64,000 bases of DNA from Gaetbulibacter_A sp043876815 (GCF_043876815.1 NZ_JBAWKA010000003.1:124001-188000); one strand, 5' to 3'. Shown: positions 27,372 through 36,772, counted from the first letter of the stretch. Numbers and translations are program-made. Notes: generated by a model from the sequence alone, not told the origin.

Positions 27372-27459
27372 AGAGAGGTGGCCGAGTGGTCGAAGGCGCA
27401 CGCCTGGAAAGTGTGTATACGTCAAAAGCGTATCGAGGGTTCGAATCCCTTCCTCTCTG
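27372..27459 (+). tRNA. tRNA-Ser (GGA)
   Basis: The 88-nt class II tRNA has acceptor arms AGAGAGG / CCTCTCT with discriminator G. The D-arm begins TGGCCGAG, and the anticodon stem CACGC/GTGTG holds the loop CTGGAAA with anticodon GGA. A long variable arm (ATACGTC...GCGTAT) and the T-loop GGTTCGAATCC complete it. CCA is not encoded. Confidence 0.96.
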
Positions 27460-27534
27460 CTGATAATTTTTACACTTAAATTACTTTTTTTTTATATCTT
27501 TAACACTTTAACTAATAAAATTAAGATCGAGAAC

Positions 27535-28311
27535 ATGAAAAGATTATTTTCTATCCTTGCCATCACAGGTTTAATGGCATTTGGAACAGCTAACGCAACT
27601 ACAATTGCAACTACAACTACAACGACTGCTACCACTGTAGCAACACAGGATGACACTCCGGCTGCAGCCGCAGCGGAAAGTGAGAGTTTTCATCAAGAAT
27701 TAAAGAAACGATTTATTGAAGGAGACCCAGCGTTTATGGGCATTGTTTTATTATGTTTAATTTTAGGTTTAGCTATAGCTATCGAAAGAATTATCTTTTT
27801 AAATCTTTCTACTACAAATACAAAGAAATTAACTCAAGCCGTTGAAGATGCGTTATCTTCAGGTGGTGTTGAAGCTGCAAAAGAAGTGTGCAGAAATACA
27901 AAAGGACCTGTTGCTTCCATATTCTACCAAGGATTAGATCGAACTGATGAAGGTTTAGAATCTGTTGAAAAAGCGGTAGTGTCTTACGGAGGTGTTCAAA
28001 TGGGACAATTAGAAAAGAATGTATCGTGGATCTCATTGTTTATCGCACTAGCACCGATGCTTGGTTTCATGGGTACGGTAATTGGTATGATCCAGGCCTT
28101 CGATAAAATTGAAGCAGCCGGAGATATGCAACCATCTCTTGTAGCAGGAGGTATTAAAGTAGCCCTTTTAACAACTGTATTTGGTTTGATCGTTGCTATT
28201 ATACTTCAAATCTTCTACAATTATATTATTGCTAAAATTGATAGTATTGTTAACGATATGGAAGATGCTTCTATCACGCTAATGGATCTATTAATTAGAA
28301 GTAAAAAGTAA
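27535..28311 (+). CDS. exbB: ExbB/TolQ-family proton channel protein
   Basis: The 258-residue protein has an N-terminal signal-like helix (1-21), then a Thr/Ala-rich low-complexity stretch (about 22-48). It then has the MotA/TolQ/ExbB core with TM segments near 60-85, 155-180 and 205-235, including LAPMLGFMGTVIGMI. With ExbD it forms the proton-driven motor that energises TonB for outer-membrane receptors such as the one at 9.1 kb. It is first in a four-gene run (ExbB, membrane protein, ExbD, ExbD). A TATCTTTA sequence at 27495-27502 may be its -7 box, imperfectly matched. Confidence 0.92.
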   Translation: MKRLFSILAITGLMAFGTANATTIATTTTTTATTVATQDDTPAAAAAESESFHQELKKRFIEGDPAFMGIVLLCLILGLAIAIERIIFLNLSTTNTKKLTQAVEDALSSGGVEAAKEVCRNTKGPVASIFYQGLDRTDEGLESVEKAVVSYGGVQMGQLEKNVSWISLFIALAPMLGFMGTVIGMIQAFDKIEAAGDMQPSLVAGGIKVALLTTVFGLIVAIILQIFYNYIIAKIDSIVNDMEDASITLMDLLIRSKK

Positions 28312-28335
28312 TAATCTAATATTTAAACGTACATT

Positions 28336-28764
28336 ATGTTACAAAAAATTATAAAAATAGTAGCCTTTGCTCTCGCCATTCTGGGTGCCATATTAGCACT
28401 TATGATTATGGGCGCCGACGAAGGAACTGAAGGTAACCTGGTAAGTAACATGCTTTATGTATCCTATGTGGTTTTAGCTATAGTGCTAACCTTGGTTGTC
28501 ATATTTGTTGTTAAAGGGTTATTCTCGGGTAATATCAAGAAAACCCTGTTAACTGTTGGAGCCTTCTTGCTCATTGTTTTAATTTCCTATAGCGTGTCTT
28601 CAGGGACAGATCTGGATTTAACAAAATTTACTGCAAAAGGGCAAGATGTGTCAGAGCAAGCGTCTAGATACGTAGGTACAGGTTTATACACATTTTATGT
28701 TTTAGCCGTGATAGCCATACTATCTATGTTGCTTTCTAGTGTTAAAAAAATATTTAATAAATAG
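28336..28764 (+). CDS. Four-helix membrane protein of unknown function in the exbB-exbD operon
   Basis: The 142-residue protein has four hydrophobic segments, at about 7-25, 38-60, 70-90 and 115-137. Short loops carry ADEGTEG and a longer polar stretch (about 93-112) lies before the last helix. No catalytic motif or domain is recognisable. It sits 24 bp after exbB and three bases before exbD, so it is co-expressed with the energising complex. A role as an accessory subunit is inferred from position only. Confidence 0.85.
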   Translation: MLQKIIKIVAFALAILGAILALMIMGADEGTEGNLVSNMLYVSYVVLAIVLTLVVIFVVKGLFSGNIKKTLLTVGAFLLIVLISYSVSSGTDLDLTKFTAKGQDVSEQASRYVGTGLYTFYVLAVIAILSMLLSSVKKIFNK

Positions 28765-28767
28765 ACT

Positions 28768-29379
28768 ATGGCAAAACGAGCAGCACCAGAAGTAAATGCA
28801 GGCTCTATGGCCGATATTGCGTTCTTATTATTAATTTTCTTCTTAGTTACAACCACGATTGAAACTGACTCTGGAATTAACAGAAAGCTTCCGCCAATGG
28901 AAGAAAATGAGGAAGATGTGGTTATCAAGCAAAAGAATATTTTTACTGTGCTATTAAATGGTAAAGATCAATTGCTTGTAGAAGATGAATTAATGGAACT
29001 TAAGGATTTAAGAGAAGCTGCAAAGGAGTTTTTAGATAATGGAGGAATCCCCAATGGACAAGAAGGATATTGTGATTACTGCAATGGAAAGCGTGATCCT
29101 TCATCCTCAGATAATCCTGATAAAGCGATTATTTCATTGGCTAATAACAGAGAAACCTCGTACAAAATGTATATCGCTGTACAAAATGAGTTGGTAGCGG
29201 CGTATAACGAGTTACGAGATAGAAGAGCTGAAGAATTGTACGGAAAGACCTTTTTACAAATGGAAGCGAATTACAATGACGTTAATTGGCCAGGTAATAA
29301 GGAACAACTTAAAGAAAGGATCGAAAGAATCAAAACTGAGTATCCTCAGAAGCTTTCCGAAGTACAAGACACGAAGTAA
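28768..29379 (+). CDS. exbD: ExbD/TolR biopolymer transport protein (first copy)
   Basis: The 203-residue protein has a short cytoplasmic N-terminus and a single TM helix containing the essential proton-carrying Asp (MADIAFLLLIFFLVTTTIE). A periplasmic domain longer than that of E. coli ExbD (141 residues) follows, with an insert holding a CDYC pair (about 108-111) and a charged C-terminal helix. It couples the proton flux through ExbB to TonB. It is followed 22 bp later by a second ExbD gene. Confidence 0.93.
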   Translation: MAKRAAPEVNAGSMADIAFLLLIFFLVTTTIETDSGINRKLPPMEENEEDVVIKQKNIFTVLLNGKDQLLVEDELMELKDLREAAKEFLDNGGIPNGQEGYCDYCNGKRDPSSSDNPDKAIISLANNRETSYKMYIAVQNELVAAYNELRDRRAEELYGKTFLQMEANYNDVNWPGNKEQLKERIERIKTEYPQKLSEVQDTK

Positions 29380-29401
29380 AATTTAACATTCAAAAAATAA
29401 T

Positions 29402-29875
29402 ATGTCTAAATTCAAAAAGAAAAAAGGAGGCGATTTACCTGCAGTGAATACGGCATCTTTACCTGATATTGTATTTATGCTTTTATTCTTTTTCATGGTA
29501 GCAACAGTAATGCGGCAAAATACCTTAATGATTCAGAATAATTTACCATTCGCAGATCAGTTGGAGAAGCTAGATAAGAAAGATTTGGTAATGTATGTTT
29601 ATATTGGTAAACCTAGCGAGAACTATCGTCAATACGGTACAGAAGCAAGGATTCAATTGAATGATAAATTTGCTGATGTTTCTGATATTCCTGCATTTAT
29701 TAATGCCGAGCGCGCCTCGAAGCGTGAGGAGTTAGTGCCATTTTTAACTACTGCTTTAAAAGTAGACAGTGATGCCAATATGGGTATTGTAAGTGATGTG
29801 AAACAAGAATTACGAAAAGTAAATGCACTTAAAATTAATTACACCACCAAAAAAGGAAGTGTTTTTGGCAGATAA
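29402..29875 (+). CDS. exbD: ExbD/TolR biopolymer transport protein (second copy)
   Basis: The 157-residue protein starts with a Lys-rich cytoplasmic tip and a single TM helix with the conserved Asp (LPDIVFMLLFFFMVATVM). A periplasmic domain follows without cysteines. The two ExbD copies differ strongly in their periplasmic parts, suggesting a heteromeric ExbD pair in the complex, an inference from co-occurrence. It ends the operon; a strong terminator follows 26 bp later. Confidence 0.93.
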   Translation: MSKFKKKKGGDLPAVNTASLPDIVFMLLFFFMVATVMRQNTLMIQNNLPFADQLEKLDKKDLVMYVYIGKPSENYRQYGTEARIQLNDKFADVSDIPAFINAERASKREELVPFLTTALKVDSDANMGIVSDVKQELRKVNALKINYTTKKGSVFGR

Positions 29876-29901
29876 TTAGTTTTAGAAATTCTTAATTTTA
29901 T

Positions 29902-29935
29902 AAAAAGGCGTTTTGAGTTTCAAAACGCCTTTTAT
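29902..29935 (+). terminator. Intrinsic terminator of the exbB-exbD operon
   Basis: AAAAGGCGTTTTGA pairs with TCAAAACGCCTTTT around a short GTT loop. The long stem ends in a T-rich tail. Confidence 0.9.
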
Positions 29936-29994
29936 TTTAGATCAAAAAGCTTTTATATTTTTAGTAAATTCAAGCACTTGGAATGGAACTCATT

Positions 29995-30684
29995 ATGAAG
30001 TATATCGTGTACATTTTGTTTTTATGTCCTCTCTTCGGGATATCCCAAATGGACGTTGCCCCGACGGAGATAGACAGCTTGTATAGGGAAGATCAATTTT
30101 ATATTGGCCTTACTTATAATCTCGTTGGAAATAAACCTGTGGGCTTTTCGCAAAATGGTTTCTCTCTCGGTTTTAATATGGGTTTTGTTCGCGATATGCC
30201 TATTAATAAAAAACGTAACTTGGCTTTAGGTATTGGCTTAGGCTACGCTACCAATTCTTTTAATCAAAATATTTTAATTACCAAAACTGCTTCTGGTAGT
30301 TATAACTACAGTACTCTGAATGACGCTCAATCTTTTTCAAAAAATAAATTCTCAAATCAATTAATTGAAGTTCCTATCGAATTCAGATGGCGTACATCAA
30401 CCGCTACCACATATAGTTTTTGGCGCATTTATACAGGTTTAAGAATTGGTTATGTGTTTTACAATACTGTAAAATATAAAGGGGATCAGGGGGAATTCAA
30501 GCATATAAATGTAAGTGATTTCAATGAATTCCAGTACGGACTCACCCTGAGTGTGGGATATAACACATGGAATTTACACCTTAATTATAGCCTTAATTCC
30601 ATATTTAATGATCAAGCTGAGATCGATGGGAAACCAATTGATATGAATACTATTAAATTGGGTTTGATATTTTTTATTCTATAA
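29995..30684 (+). CDS. Outer-membrane beta-barrel protein (porin-like)
   Basis: Starting at the ATG at 29995, the 229-residue protein has a signal peptide (KYIVYILFLCPLFGISQ). Alternating amphipathic strands rich in Gly and aromatics follow (SLGFNMGF, LALGIGLGYATN, IYTGLRIGYVFYN, LTLSVGYNTW), typical of small outer-membrane barrels of the phylum's porin-like group. A start at 29983 adds four residues; the later Met gives a more usual signal peptide. The gene is monocistronic and convergent with the next one, whose stop codon overlaps its own. Function is unknown. Confidence 0.78.
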   Translation: MKYIVYILFLCPLFGISQMDVAPTEIDSLYREDQFYIGLTYNLVGNKPVGFSQNGFSLGFNMGFVRDMPINKKRNLALGIGLGYATNSFNQNILITKTASGSYNYSTLNDAQSFSKNKFSNQLIEVPIEFRWRTSTATTYSFWRIYTGLRIGYVFYNTVKYKGDQGEFKHINVSDFNEFQYGLTLSVGYNTWNLHLNYSLNSIFNDQAEIDGKPIDMNTIKLGLIFFIL

Positions 30685-31287
30685 CCAATACTTGACTAAA
30701 ATAAGTTGTGGTAATAAGCCGATAAAAAAGCCCAGAATAAGTTCGGTAGCATTATGTGCTTTTAAGTGAAGTCTTGAGGTGGCAACAGCTCCTAAAATAA
30801 CGACCATTAAGGCTAATGTGCCATTGATATTTATGCTAAAATGAATGCTAATCGCAATAAAGAACATAAATACACCCGAAACAGCAATCATATGAATGCT
30901 TGCCTTAAATTTCATTATAGCCAATATTAAGCACGTAATATTCGAGATCAGGATTCCAACAAAAAAATAGTACAATTCTATAATTTGTGTGGGTGTTATG
31001 ATGCGCTTTAAAATAATAAGAATAATAAGGCTGTTTAAAGCTAACGGAAGAATACGCTCTTTAGTTGTTTTTAAATAAATAGAGTTGGCCTTTCTGATGG
31101 TATTTAGTAAAAAATAAATGAGTATCGGTAAAATTATGGTAAGTATTCCCAGAGAGATTAATTTGGCACGCATCACTTCTTGAGGTATAAACCGTGGTGT
31201 TTTAGAGAAATAGAAGATAACCCCTAAAAGCGGCATAAAAAGTGGGTGAAAAAAGAAGGAAATACCTCTAAGTATTTTATCGGTCAT
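30679..31287 (-). CDS. Integral membrane protein with a degenerate PAP2-like pattern, coupled to rpoN
   Basis: The 202-residue protein has about six TM helices. Spacing and residues recall the type 2 phosphatidic acid phosphatase fold. ASIH (129-132) stands where PSGH would be, and SRLHLKAHNATE (171-182) fits the SRxxxxxHxxxD motif with Glu for Asp. The first motif is hard to see (KTTKERILP, about 73-81). Catalysis is therefore uncertain. Its ATG overlaps the rpoN stop by four bases, implying translational coupling. Its stop overlaps the convergent barrel gene's stop. Confidence 0.75.
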   Translation of the reverse strand: MTDKILRGISFFFHPLFMPLLGVIFYFSKTPRFIPQEVMRAKLISLGILTIILPILIYFLLNTIRKANSIYLKTTKERILPLALNSLIILIILKRIITPTQIIELYYFFVGILISNITCLILAIMKFKASIHMIAVSGVFMFFIAISIHFSININGTLALMVVILGAVATSRLHLKAHNATELILGFFIGLLPQLILVKYWL

Positions 31288-32744
31288 ATTTTTTTGCGTA
31301 AGCGGGCTACGGGAATATCCAGTTGTTCGCGATATTTTGCCACGGTTCGTCTAGCTATGGGATAACCTTTGTTTTTAAGAATGCCCGCCAGAGTTTCGTC
31401 AGTTAGTGGTTTTCTCTTGTCTTCTTCCTCAATAACAGTTTCTAAAATCTTCTTTATTTCTCGGGTCGACACATCTTCTCCCTGATCATTTTTCATCGAT
31501 TCGGAAAAGAATTCTTTAATCAGTTTAGTGCCGTATGGCGTATCCACATATTTACTATTGGCCACTCGGGAAACTGTAGAAACATCCATATTAATTTCAT
31601 CTGCGATGTCCTTAAGAATCATAGGTTTTAAATTACGCTCATCACCCGTCAGGAAATACTCTTTTTGGTAATTCATAATGGCGCTCATGGTTACAAATAA
31701 TGTTTGCTGACGTTGTTTAATGGCTTCGATAAACCATTTCGCAGCATCCAATTTTTGTTTTATAAATACCACCGCATCTTTTTGGGATTTTGATTTTTCC
31801 TTAGCTTCTTTATAACCTTTCAGCATGTTACTGTATTCTCGGGATACATGTAATTCCGGTGCATTCCTTCCGTTGAGGCTTAGCTCAAGTTCGCCATCCA
31901 CAATTTTTATGGCAAAATCCGGAATAACATGTTCCACAATACGATTGTTTCCAGCATACGAACCTCCTGGTTTAGGGTTGAGATGTTCAATTTCAGATAT
32001 CGCATCTTTTAGCTGGATCTCTGTGATATCGAATTTTTGAAGTAGTTTTTTATAATGTTTTTTCGTAAACTGATCAAAGGCCTCATCAATGATCTGAATT
32101 GCTAATTCTGTGTCGGGTGTCTTTTCTTTTCTGTGCAATTGAATACTTAAACATTCCTGTAAATTTCTGGCACCTACACCGGCAGGATCTAATTGTTGTA
32201 CCGTTTTTAAAACAGATTCGATTTTTTCTTCCGAAGTAAAAACATTTTGTGTAAAGGCCAGGTCGTCCATAATATCCGGGATTGTTCTACGGATATAACC
32301 ACTTTCATCTACACTACCAACAAGGAATTCAGCAATATCTTCCTCTTCTTCAGTTAAACGATAGGTGTTTAATTGATTCAATAAATGTTGGGTAAAAGAA
32401 GTTCCGGAAGCATATGGGACGTTTTTATCCTCGTCGTCGCTACTATAATTATTCGATTGGGTACGATAATCAGGAATCTCATCATCACTTAAATAGTCAT
32501 CAACATTGATGTCATCAGCATTGATGGATTCATTGTCATCGTAGTCGTCGTTGGCATTATCAAACTCCGAATCAAAGTCTTGTTCAGTTTCTTCCTTACC
32601 GCCTTCTAAAGCAGGATTTTCTTCAATTTCCTGTTTTAGACGTTGCTCAAAGGCCTGTGTTGGCAGCTGAATCAGTTTCATTAACTGAATTTGCTGCGGC
32701 GACAGTTTTTGTGATAACTTAAATTGTAAGTGTTGCTTAAGCAT
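31284..32744 (-). CDS. rpoN: RNA polymerase sigma-54 factor
   Basis: The 486-residue protein has the Gln/Leu-rich region I (LSPQQIQLMKLIQLP, about 14-28) that contacts activator ATPases. An unusually acidic region II (about 50-110, rich in Asp, Glu, Asn, Ser) follows. The core-binding domain, a helix-turn-helix and the C-terminal RpoN box ARRTVAKYRE complete it. It directs RNA polymerase to -24/-12 promoters when an enhancer-binding ATPase is present; none is encoded in this window. The gene is followed by the overlapping PAP2-like gene and lies 80 bp after asnS. Confidence 0.96.
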   Translation of the reverse strand: MLKQHLQFKLSQKLSPQQIQLMKLIQLPTQAFEQRLKQEIEENPALEGGKEETEQDFDSEFDNANDDYDDNESINADDINVDDYLSDDEIPDYRTQSNNYSSDDEDKNVPYASGTSFTQHLLNQLNTYRLTEEEEDIAEFLVGSVDESGYIRRTIPDIMDDLAFTQNVFTSEEKIESVLKTVQQLDPAGVGARNLQECLSIQLHRKEKTPDTELAIQIIDEAFDQFTKKHYKKLLQKFDITEIQLKDAISEIEHLNPKPGGSYAGNNRIVEHVIPDFAIKIVDGELELSLNGRNAPELHVSREYSNMLKGYKEAKEKSKSQKDAVVFIKQKLDAAKWFIEAIKQRQQTLFVTMSAIMNYQKEYFLTGDERNLKPMILKDIADEINMDVSTVSRVANSKYVDTPYGTKLIKEFFSESMKNDQGEDVSTREIKKILETVIEEEDKRKPLTDETLAGILKNKGYPIARRTVAKYREQLDIPVARLRKKI

Positions 32745-32799
32745 GCTTTGATTTGGTTTAAGCTAAATTTAATAAAAATCTTTCACCCTAAAGGTAAAG

Positions 32800-32807
32800 C
32801 AAACCTA
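32800..32807 (-). promoter_or_regulatory. Possible -7 box of rpoN (TAGGTTTG)
   Basis: A full TAnnTTTG match on the minus strand within the 80-bp gap between asnS and rpoN. No -33 TTG is evident at the right distance, so rpoN may also depend on readthrough from asnS. Confidence 0.4.
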
Positions 32808-32824
32808 ATAGTTTATTAAAATTA

Positions 32825-34258
32825 CTAAAACTCGGCATTTTGCGGTGTTCTTGGGTAGGGGATCACATCTCTAATATTGGTCATGCCAGTAACAAACATA
32901 ACTAATCGCTCAAAACCTAAACCGAAACCGGAGTGAACAGCTGTTCCAAATTTACGAAGATCCAAATACCACCATAAATCTTCCTCGGGAATATCGATGG
33001 CCGCCATTTTTTGTTTTAAGACTTCTAAACGTTCTTCACGTTGTGCACCTCCCACGATCTCACCAATGCCAGGGAATAAAATATCCATAGCTCTCACCGT
33101 TTTCCCATCATCGTTAAGGCGCATGTAGAAGGCTTTGATATTGGCCGGGTAATCAAAAAGTATTACCGGACATTTAAAGTGTTTTTCAACTAAATAGCGT
33201 TCGTGTTCACTTTGAAGATCGGTTCCCCAATCTTCAATGATATAGTTGAACTTTTTCTTTTTGTTCGGTTTTGAGTTGCGCAAAATATCGATTGCCTCGG
33301 TATAACTTACACGTTTAAAATTATTTTCCGTTACAAACTTTAACTTCTCGATCAGGGTCATTGGGTTTCGTTCTGCCTGTGGTTTACGCTTATCTTCATC
33401 TTGCTGGCGCTTGTCTAGAAATTCCAGATCTTCTCCGTTGTGCTCCAGAACATACTGCAAAACATATTTCATAAAATCTTCTGCCAGATCCATATTCCCG
33501 GGCAGATCCATAAAGGCCACCTCAGGTTCTATCATCCAAAACTCAGCTAAATGACGCGAGGTATTCGAATTTTCTGCCCTAAAGGTTGGGCCAAAAGTAT
33601 ATACTTTTCCCAGCGACATGGCATAGGTTTCAGCCTCTAATTGTCCGGAAACAGTCAAATTGGTTTCTTTTCCAAAAAAATCTTTAGTATAATCGGTTTG
33701 GCCTTTCTCGTTCTTTGGCACGTTATTCAAATCTAAATTCGTCACCTTAAACATTTCTCCTGCTCCCTCAGCATCACTTCCTGTAATTATCGGGGTATGC
33801 ATATAGTAAAAACCGTTTTCATTGAAGTATTTATGTATGGCAAAAGATAAAGCTGAGCGTAAACGCATCACAGCACTAAAAGTACTGGTTCTGGTGCGCA
33901 AATGTGCTTGTTCTCTTAAAAATTCCAGGGAGTGTTTTTTAGGTTGAATAGGATACGTTTCCGGATCTGATTCCCCAAGAACTTCTAATGTTTTAACTTG
34001 AATTTCAACATTTTGCCCTTTTCCCAAACTTTCAACTAATTCTCCTTTAACATGAATGGCAGCACCGGTATTGACCTTCTTTAATAGGGCTTCATCAAAA
34101 TTTTCAAAATCTACAACGCATTGAATATTTTGAAGGGTTGATCCATCATTCAAGGCAATAAAACGATTGGCTCTAAAAGTTCTTACCCAACCTTTTATAT
34201 CGACTTCAGGTATAGTAATATCTTGAGATAACAGGTCTGCAACAGTACGAGAGTTCAT
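32825..34258 (-). CDS. asnS: Asparagine--tRNA ligase
   Basis: The 477-residue class II synthetase has an N-terminal OB fold (about 17-105: IKGWVRTFRANRFIALNDGS). The class II core holds FGPTFRAENSNTSRHLAEFW (motif 2) and ends with GFGLGFERLVMFVTG (motif 3) and VIPYPRTP. It charges tRNA-Asn directly. Together with aspS in the same window this argues against dependence on the GatCAB route for Asn-tRNA. It lies between an MMPL exporter and rpoN on the same strand with gaps of about 80 bp. Confidence 0.97.
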   Translation of the reverse strand: MNSRTVADLLSQDITIPEVDIKGWVRTFRANRFIALNDGSTLQNIQCVVDFENFDEALLKKVNTGAAIHVKGELVESLGKGQNVEIQVKTLEVLGESDPETYPIQPKKHSLEFLREQAHLRTRTSTFSAVMRLRSALSFAIHKYFNENGFYYMHTPIITGSDAEGAGEMFKVTNLDLNNVPKNEKGQTDYTKDFFGKETNLTVSGQLEAETYAMSLGKVYTFGPTFRAENSNTSRHLAEFWMIEPEVAFMDLPGNMDLAEDFMKYVLQYVLEHNGEDLEFLDKRQQDEDKRKPQAERNPMTLIEKLKFVTENNFKRVSYTEAIDILRNSKPNKKKKFNYIIEDWGTDLQSEHERYLVEKHFKCPVILFDYPANIKAFYMRLNDDGKTVRAMDILFPGIGEIVGGAQREERLEVLKQKMAAIDIPEEDLWWYLDLRKFGTAVHSGFGLGFERLVMFVTGMTNIRDVIPYPRTPQNAEF

Positions 34259-34336
34259 GTATTCGAAATTTTTAGACTGTAAATATAAATCTTTCGAACC
34301 TCAATAGCCACTGTGAATGACTATTTTTAGATATTT

Positions 34337-36745
34337 TTATGAGTTCTCATCGTCTTCGTCGTCCTCGTCATCTTCTGATGGAATGATATTTATGGTAGGC
34401 TCTCGTAATACCTCTTTATTGGCAATACAGCGCTCTAATGATAACAGAAGTGATGGCAATAATAGCAGGTTAGACAACATGGCAAATAATAGTGTTGCTG
34501 ATACCAGGGCACCTAAAGCTACAGTACCTCCGAAACTGGAAATAGTAAATACCGAAAACCCAAAGAATAGAACGATCGAGGTGTAGAACATACTTACCCC
34601 TGTTTCGCGCAGAGCCCCATAAACAGACGTTTTAATTTTCCAATGATTCTGTAATAGTTCCTGTCTGTATTTCGCCAGAAAGTGGATCGTGTCGTCTACG
34701 GAAATACCAAATGCAATACTAAATACCAAAATAGTGGATGGTTTTATGGGTACACCCAAATAACCCATTAACCCGGCTGTAACCAGTAGTGGTAGTAGGT
34801 TAGGAATAAGTGAAATCACGATCATACGAAACGATCGGAACATATAGGCCATAAATAGGGCAATAAGAAAAACAGCCAGAGATAAAGAAAGCACCAGATT
34901 TTTTATAAGGTACTTAGTGCCTTTTTGAAACACTAGGGCCTTACCGGTCATAATAACATTATAGCGATTTTCCGGGAAAAGTTTCTTTATTTTTTGTTCC
35001 AGATTTTCCTCAATGCGTTCCATTTTGTCGGTCCCAATATCTTTCATAAAGGTTGTGATACGAGCATATTGCCCGGTACTATCTACAAAGTTTTTCAACA
35101 GGTTAACATCCGACGCAGAGTTCCTCGCATAGGAAAGAATAAAACTGTTCTCATAAGAAGTGGGCAACTGATAATACTTGGGATTTCCATTGTAATAGGC
35201 CTGTTTGGAATACTTCACTAAACTCACAACCGATATAGGTTTCGAAAGCTCCGGAGTTTCTATAATGAGTTCTTCAAGCTCGTCCATTCGCTTCAAAGTT
35301 GCTAATTTCATAACACCTTTTTTGCGCTTCGTATCCACCATAATTTCGAGTGGCATAATCCCGTTGAACTCATTTTCAAAAAACCGGATATCTTTAAAGA
35401 ATTGAGCATTTTTCGGCATATCCTCTATCATACTTCCCGATACTTTAATTTGATAAATGCCGATGATACTTACAATCATTAAGAGAACGGATATTGAATA
35501 AATAGTGATTCTTTTATGACGTACCATACGTTCCATCCAATTTACAAAACCACCGATCCAGCGTTTGTTCAAATGTTCTAAATGCCTGTCTTTGGGTAGT
35601 GGTGAAAAGGCGTAAATTATAGGAATTACTAGAATACAAAGGATGAAAATAGAAAGAATACTCAAGGAAGCCACAAGACCGAATTCCTTTAAAAGTTTAC
35701 TTTCTGTAATGATAAAGGTGGCAAAACCCGAAGCCGTAGTCACGTTGGTCATCAAAGTAGCATTCCCTATTTTAATAATAACACGTTGCAAAGATTTCAC
35801 CTTATTTCCATGCTTTTTTACCTCGTGCTGATATTTGTTTATAAGGAAAATACAGTTTGGAATTCCTATAACAATGATAAGCGGCGGAATCAAAGCCGTT
35901 AGAACCGTAATTTCATAATTAAGCAACCCAATGATACCTAAGGTCCACATAACGCCAATACAAACAACTACTAATGAAATTAAAGTAGCTCTTACCGACC
36001 GGAAAAAGAAAAAGAAAATAAAGGAGGTCACTAACATTGCGGCGGCCACAAAAAAGCTGATTTCATCAACAATGCTTTTTGAGTTTAAGGTCCTTATGTA
36101 TGGCATGCCGGAAACACGCACTTCCAGATTGTTTGCGTTATTAAAGGCCTCAACTTTTGGGATTAGCTTATTAAGAACAAATTCTTTACGGGCCTCTGTA
36201 TTTATAATATCTTTTTTCAGATAAATAATGGAACGGAGTGTCTTGGTTTCTTTGTTGAATAAAAAGTTGTCGTAAAACGGATATTTATTAAAGAGTTCAT
36301 CTTCGAGCTTATCGATCTGAGCTTTGGAAGTTAGCGAATCCCTGATAAATGGTTTTAAAACGAATTTTTCGTCCTTAGTATCTTTCTCAAGTTTTTGTAG
36401 ATCTTTCAAGGCGATAACGGCTTCTACTTCGGGATCTTTTTTAAAAGCATCAGAAAGCCGGTTCCAGGCATTTAGTTTATCTACGGAATATAGGGAACTG
36501 TCTTTAACACCCAGAACAATAATGTTTCCTTCTTCACCAAAAATCTCCAGGAATTGATTATAGGTAATATTTACCTCGTGATCATCGGGCAGGAGGTTGG
36601 CTTCAGTGTAGCTCATCCGCATTTTATCCCACTGCTGACTGAAGAAAAATGTAGCCCCGATTATAACGATTAGAATACCAATTTTGTTACGCAAAATCAG
36701 TCTTGCCGTAACATTCCAAAAGTTTTTTGAAAATAGTTTTAACAT
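34337..36745 (-). CDS. RND-superfamily (MMPL-type) exporter
   Basis: The 802-residue protein has about twelve TM helices in two halves, each with a TM helix, a periplasmic domain and a five-helix bundle. Diagnostic parts are GIPNCIFLINKYQHE in the first half and GISVDDTIHFLAKYR (with the DD pair) in the second. It ends in a very acidic cytoplasmic tail (EDDEDDEDDENS). Such single-component RND proteins export lipids or other hydrophobic molecules. There is no adjacent adaptor or TolC gene, but a DUF5686-like outer-membrane barrel is 47 bp upstream on the same strand. The substrate is unknown. Confidence 0.9.
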   Translation of the reverse strand: MLKLFSKNFWNVTARLILRNKIGILIVIIGATFFFSQQWDKMRMSYTEANLLPDDHEVNITYNQFLEIFGEEGNIIVLGVKDSSLYSVDKLNAWNRLSDAFKKDPEVEAVIALKDLQKLEKDTKDEKFVLKPFIRDSLTSKAQIDKLEDELFNKYPFYDNFLFNKETKTLRSIIYLKKDIINTEARKEFVLNKLIPKVEAFNNANNLEVRVSGMPYIRTLNSKSIVDEISFFVAAAMLVTSFIFFFFFRSVRATLISLVVVCIGVMWTLGIIGLLNYEITVLTALIPPLIIVIGIPNCIFLINKYQHEVKKHGNKVKSLQRVIIKIGNATLMTNVTTASGFATFIITESKLLKEFGLVASLSILSIFILCILVIPIIYAFSPLPKDRHLEHLNKRWIGGFVNWMERMVRHKRITIYSISVLLMIVSIIGIYQIKVSGSMIEDMPKNAQFFKDIRFFENEFNGIMPLEIMVDTKRKKGVMKLATLKRMDELEELIIETPELSKPISVVSLVKYSKQAYYNGNPKYYQLPTSYENSFILSYARNSASDVNLLKNFVDSTGQYARITTFMKDIGTDKMERIEENLEQKIKKLFPENRYNVIMTGKALVFQKGTKYLIKNLVLSLSLAVFLIALFMAYMFRSFRMIVISLIPNLLPLLVTAGLMGYLGVPIKPSTILVFSIAFGISVDDTIHFLAKYRQELLQNHWKIKTSVYGALRETGVSMFYTSIVLFFGFSVFTISSFGGTVALGALVSATLLFAMLSNLLLLPSLLLSLERCIANKEVLREPTINIIPSEDDEDDEDDENS

Positions 36746-36764
36746 GCTATTATTTAGAGATGCG

Positions 36765-36772
36765 CAAAGGTA
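36765..36772 (-). promoter_or_regulatory. Probable -7 box of the MMPL exporter gene (TACCTTTG)
   Basis: A full TAnnTTTG match followed by C on the minus strand, 19 bases before the ATG. It lies in the 47-bp gap after the barrel gene; no -33 TTG is seen. Confidence 0.5.
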
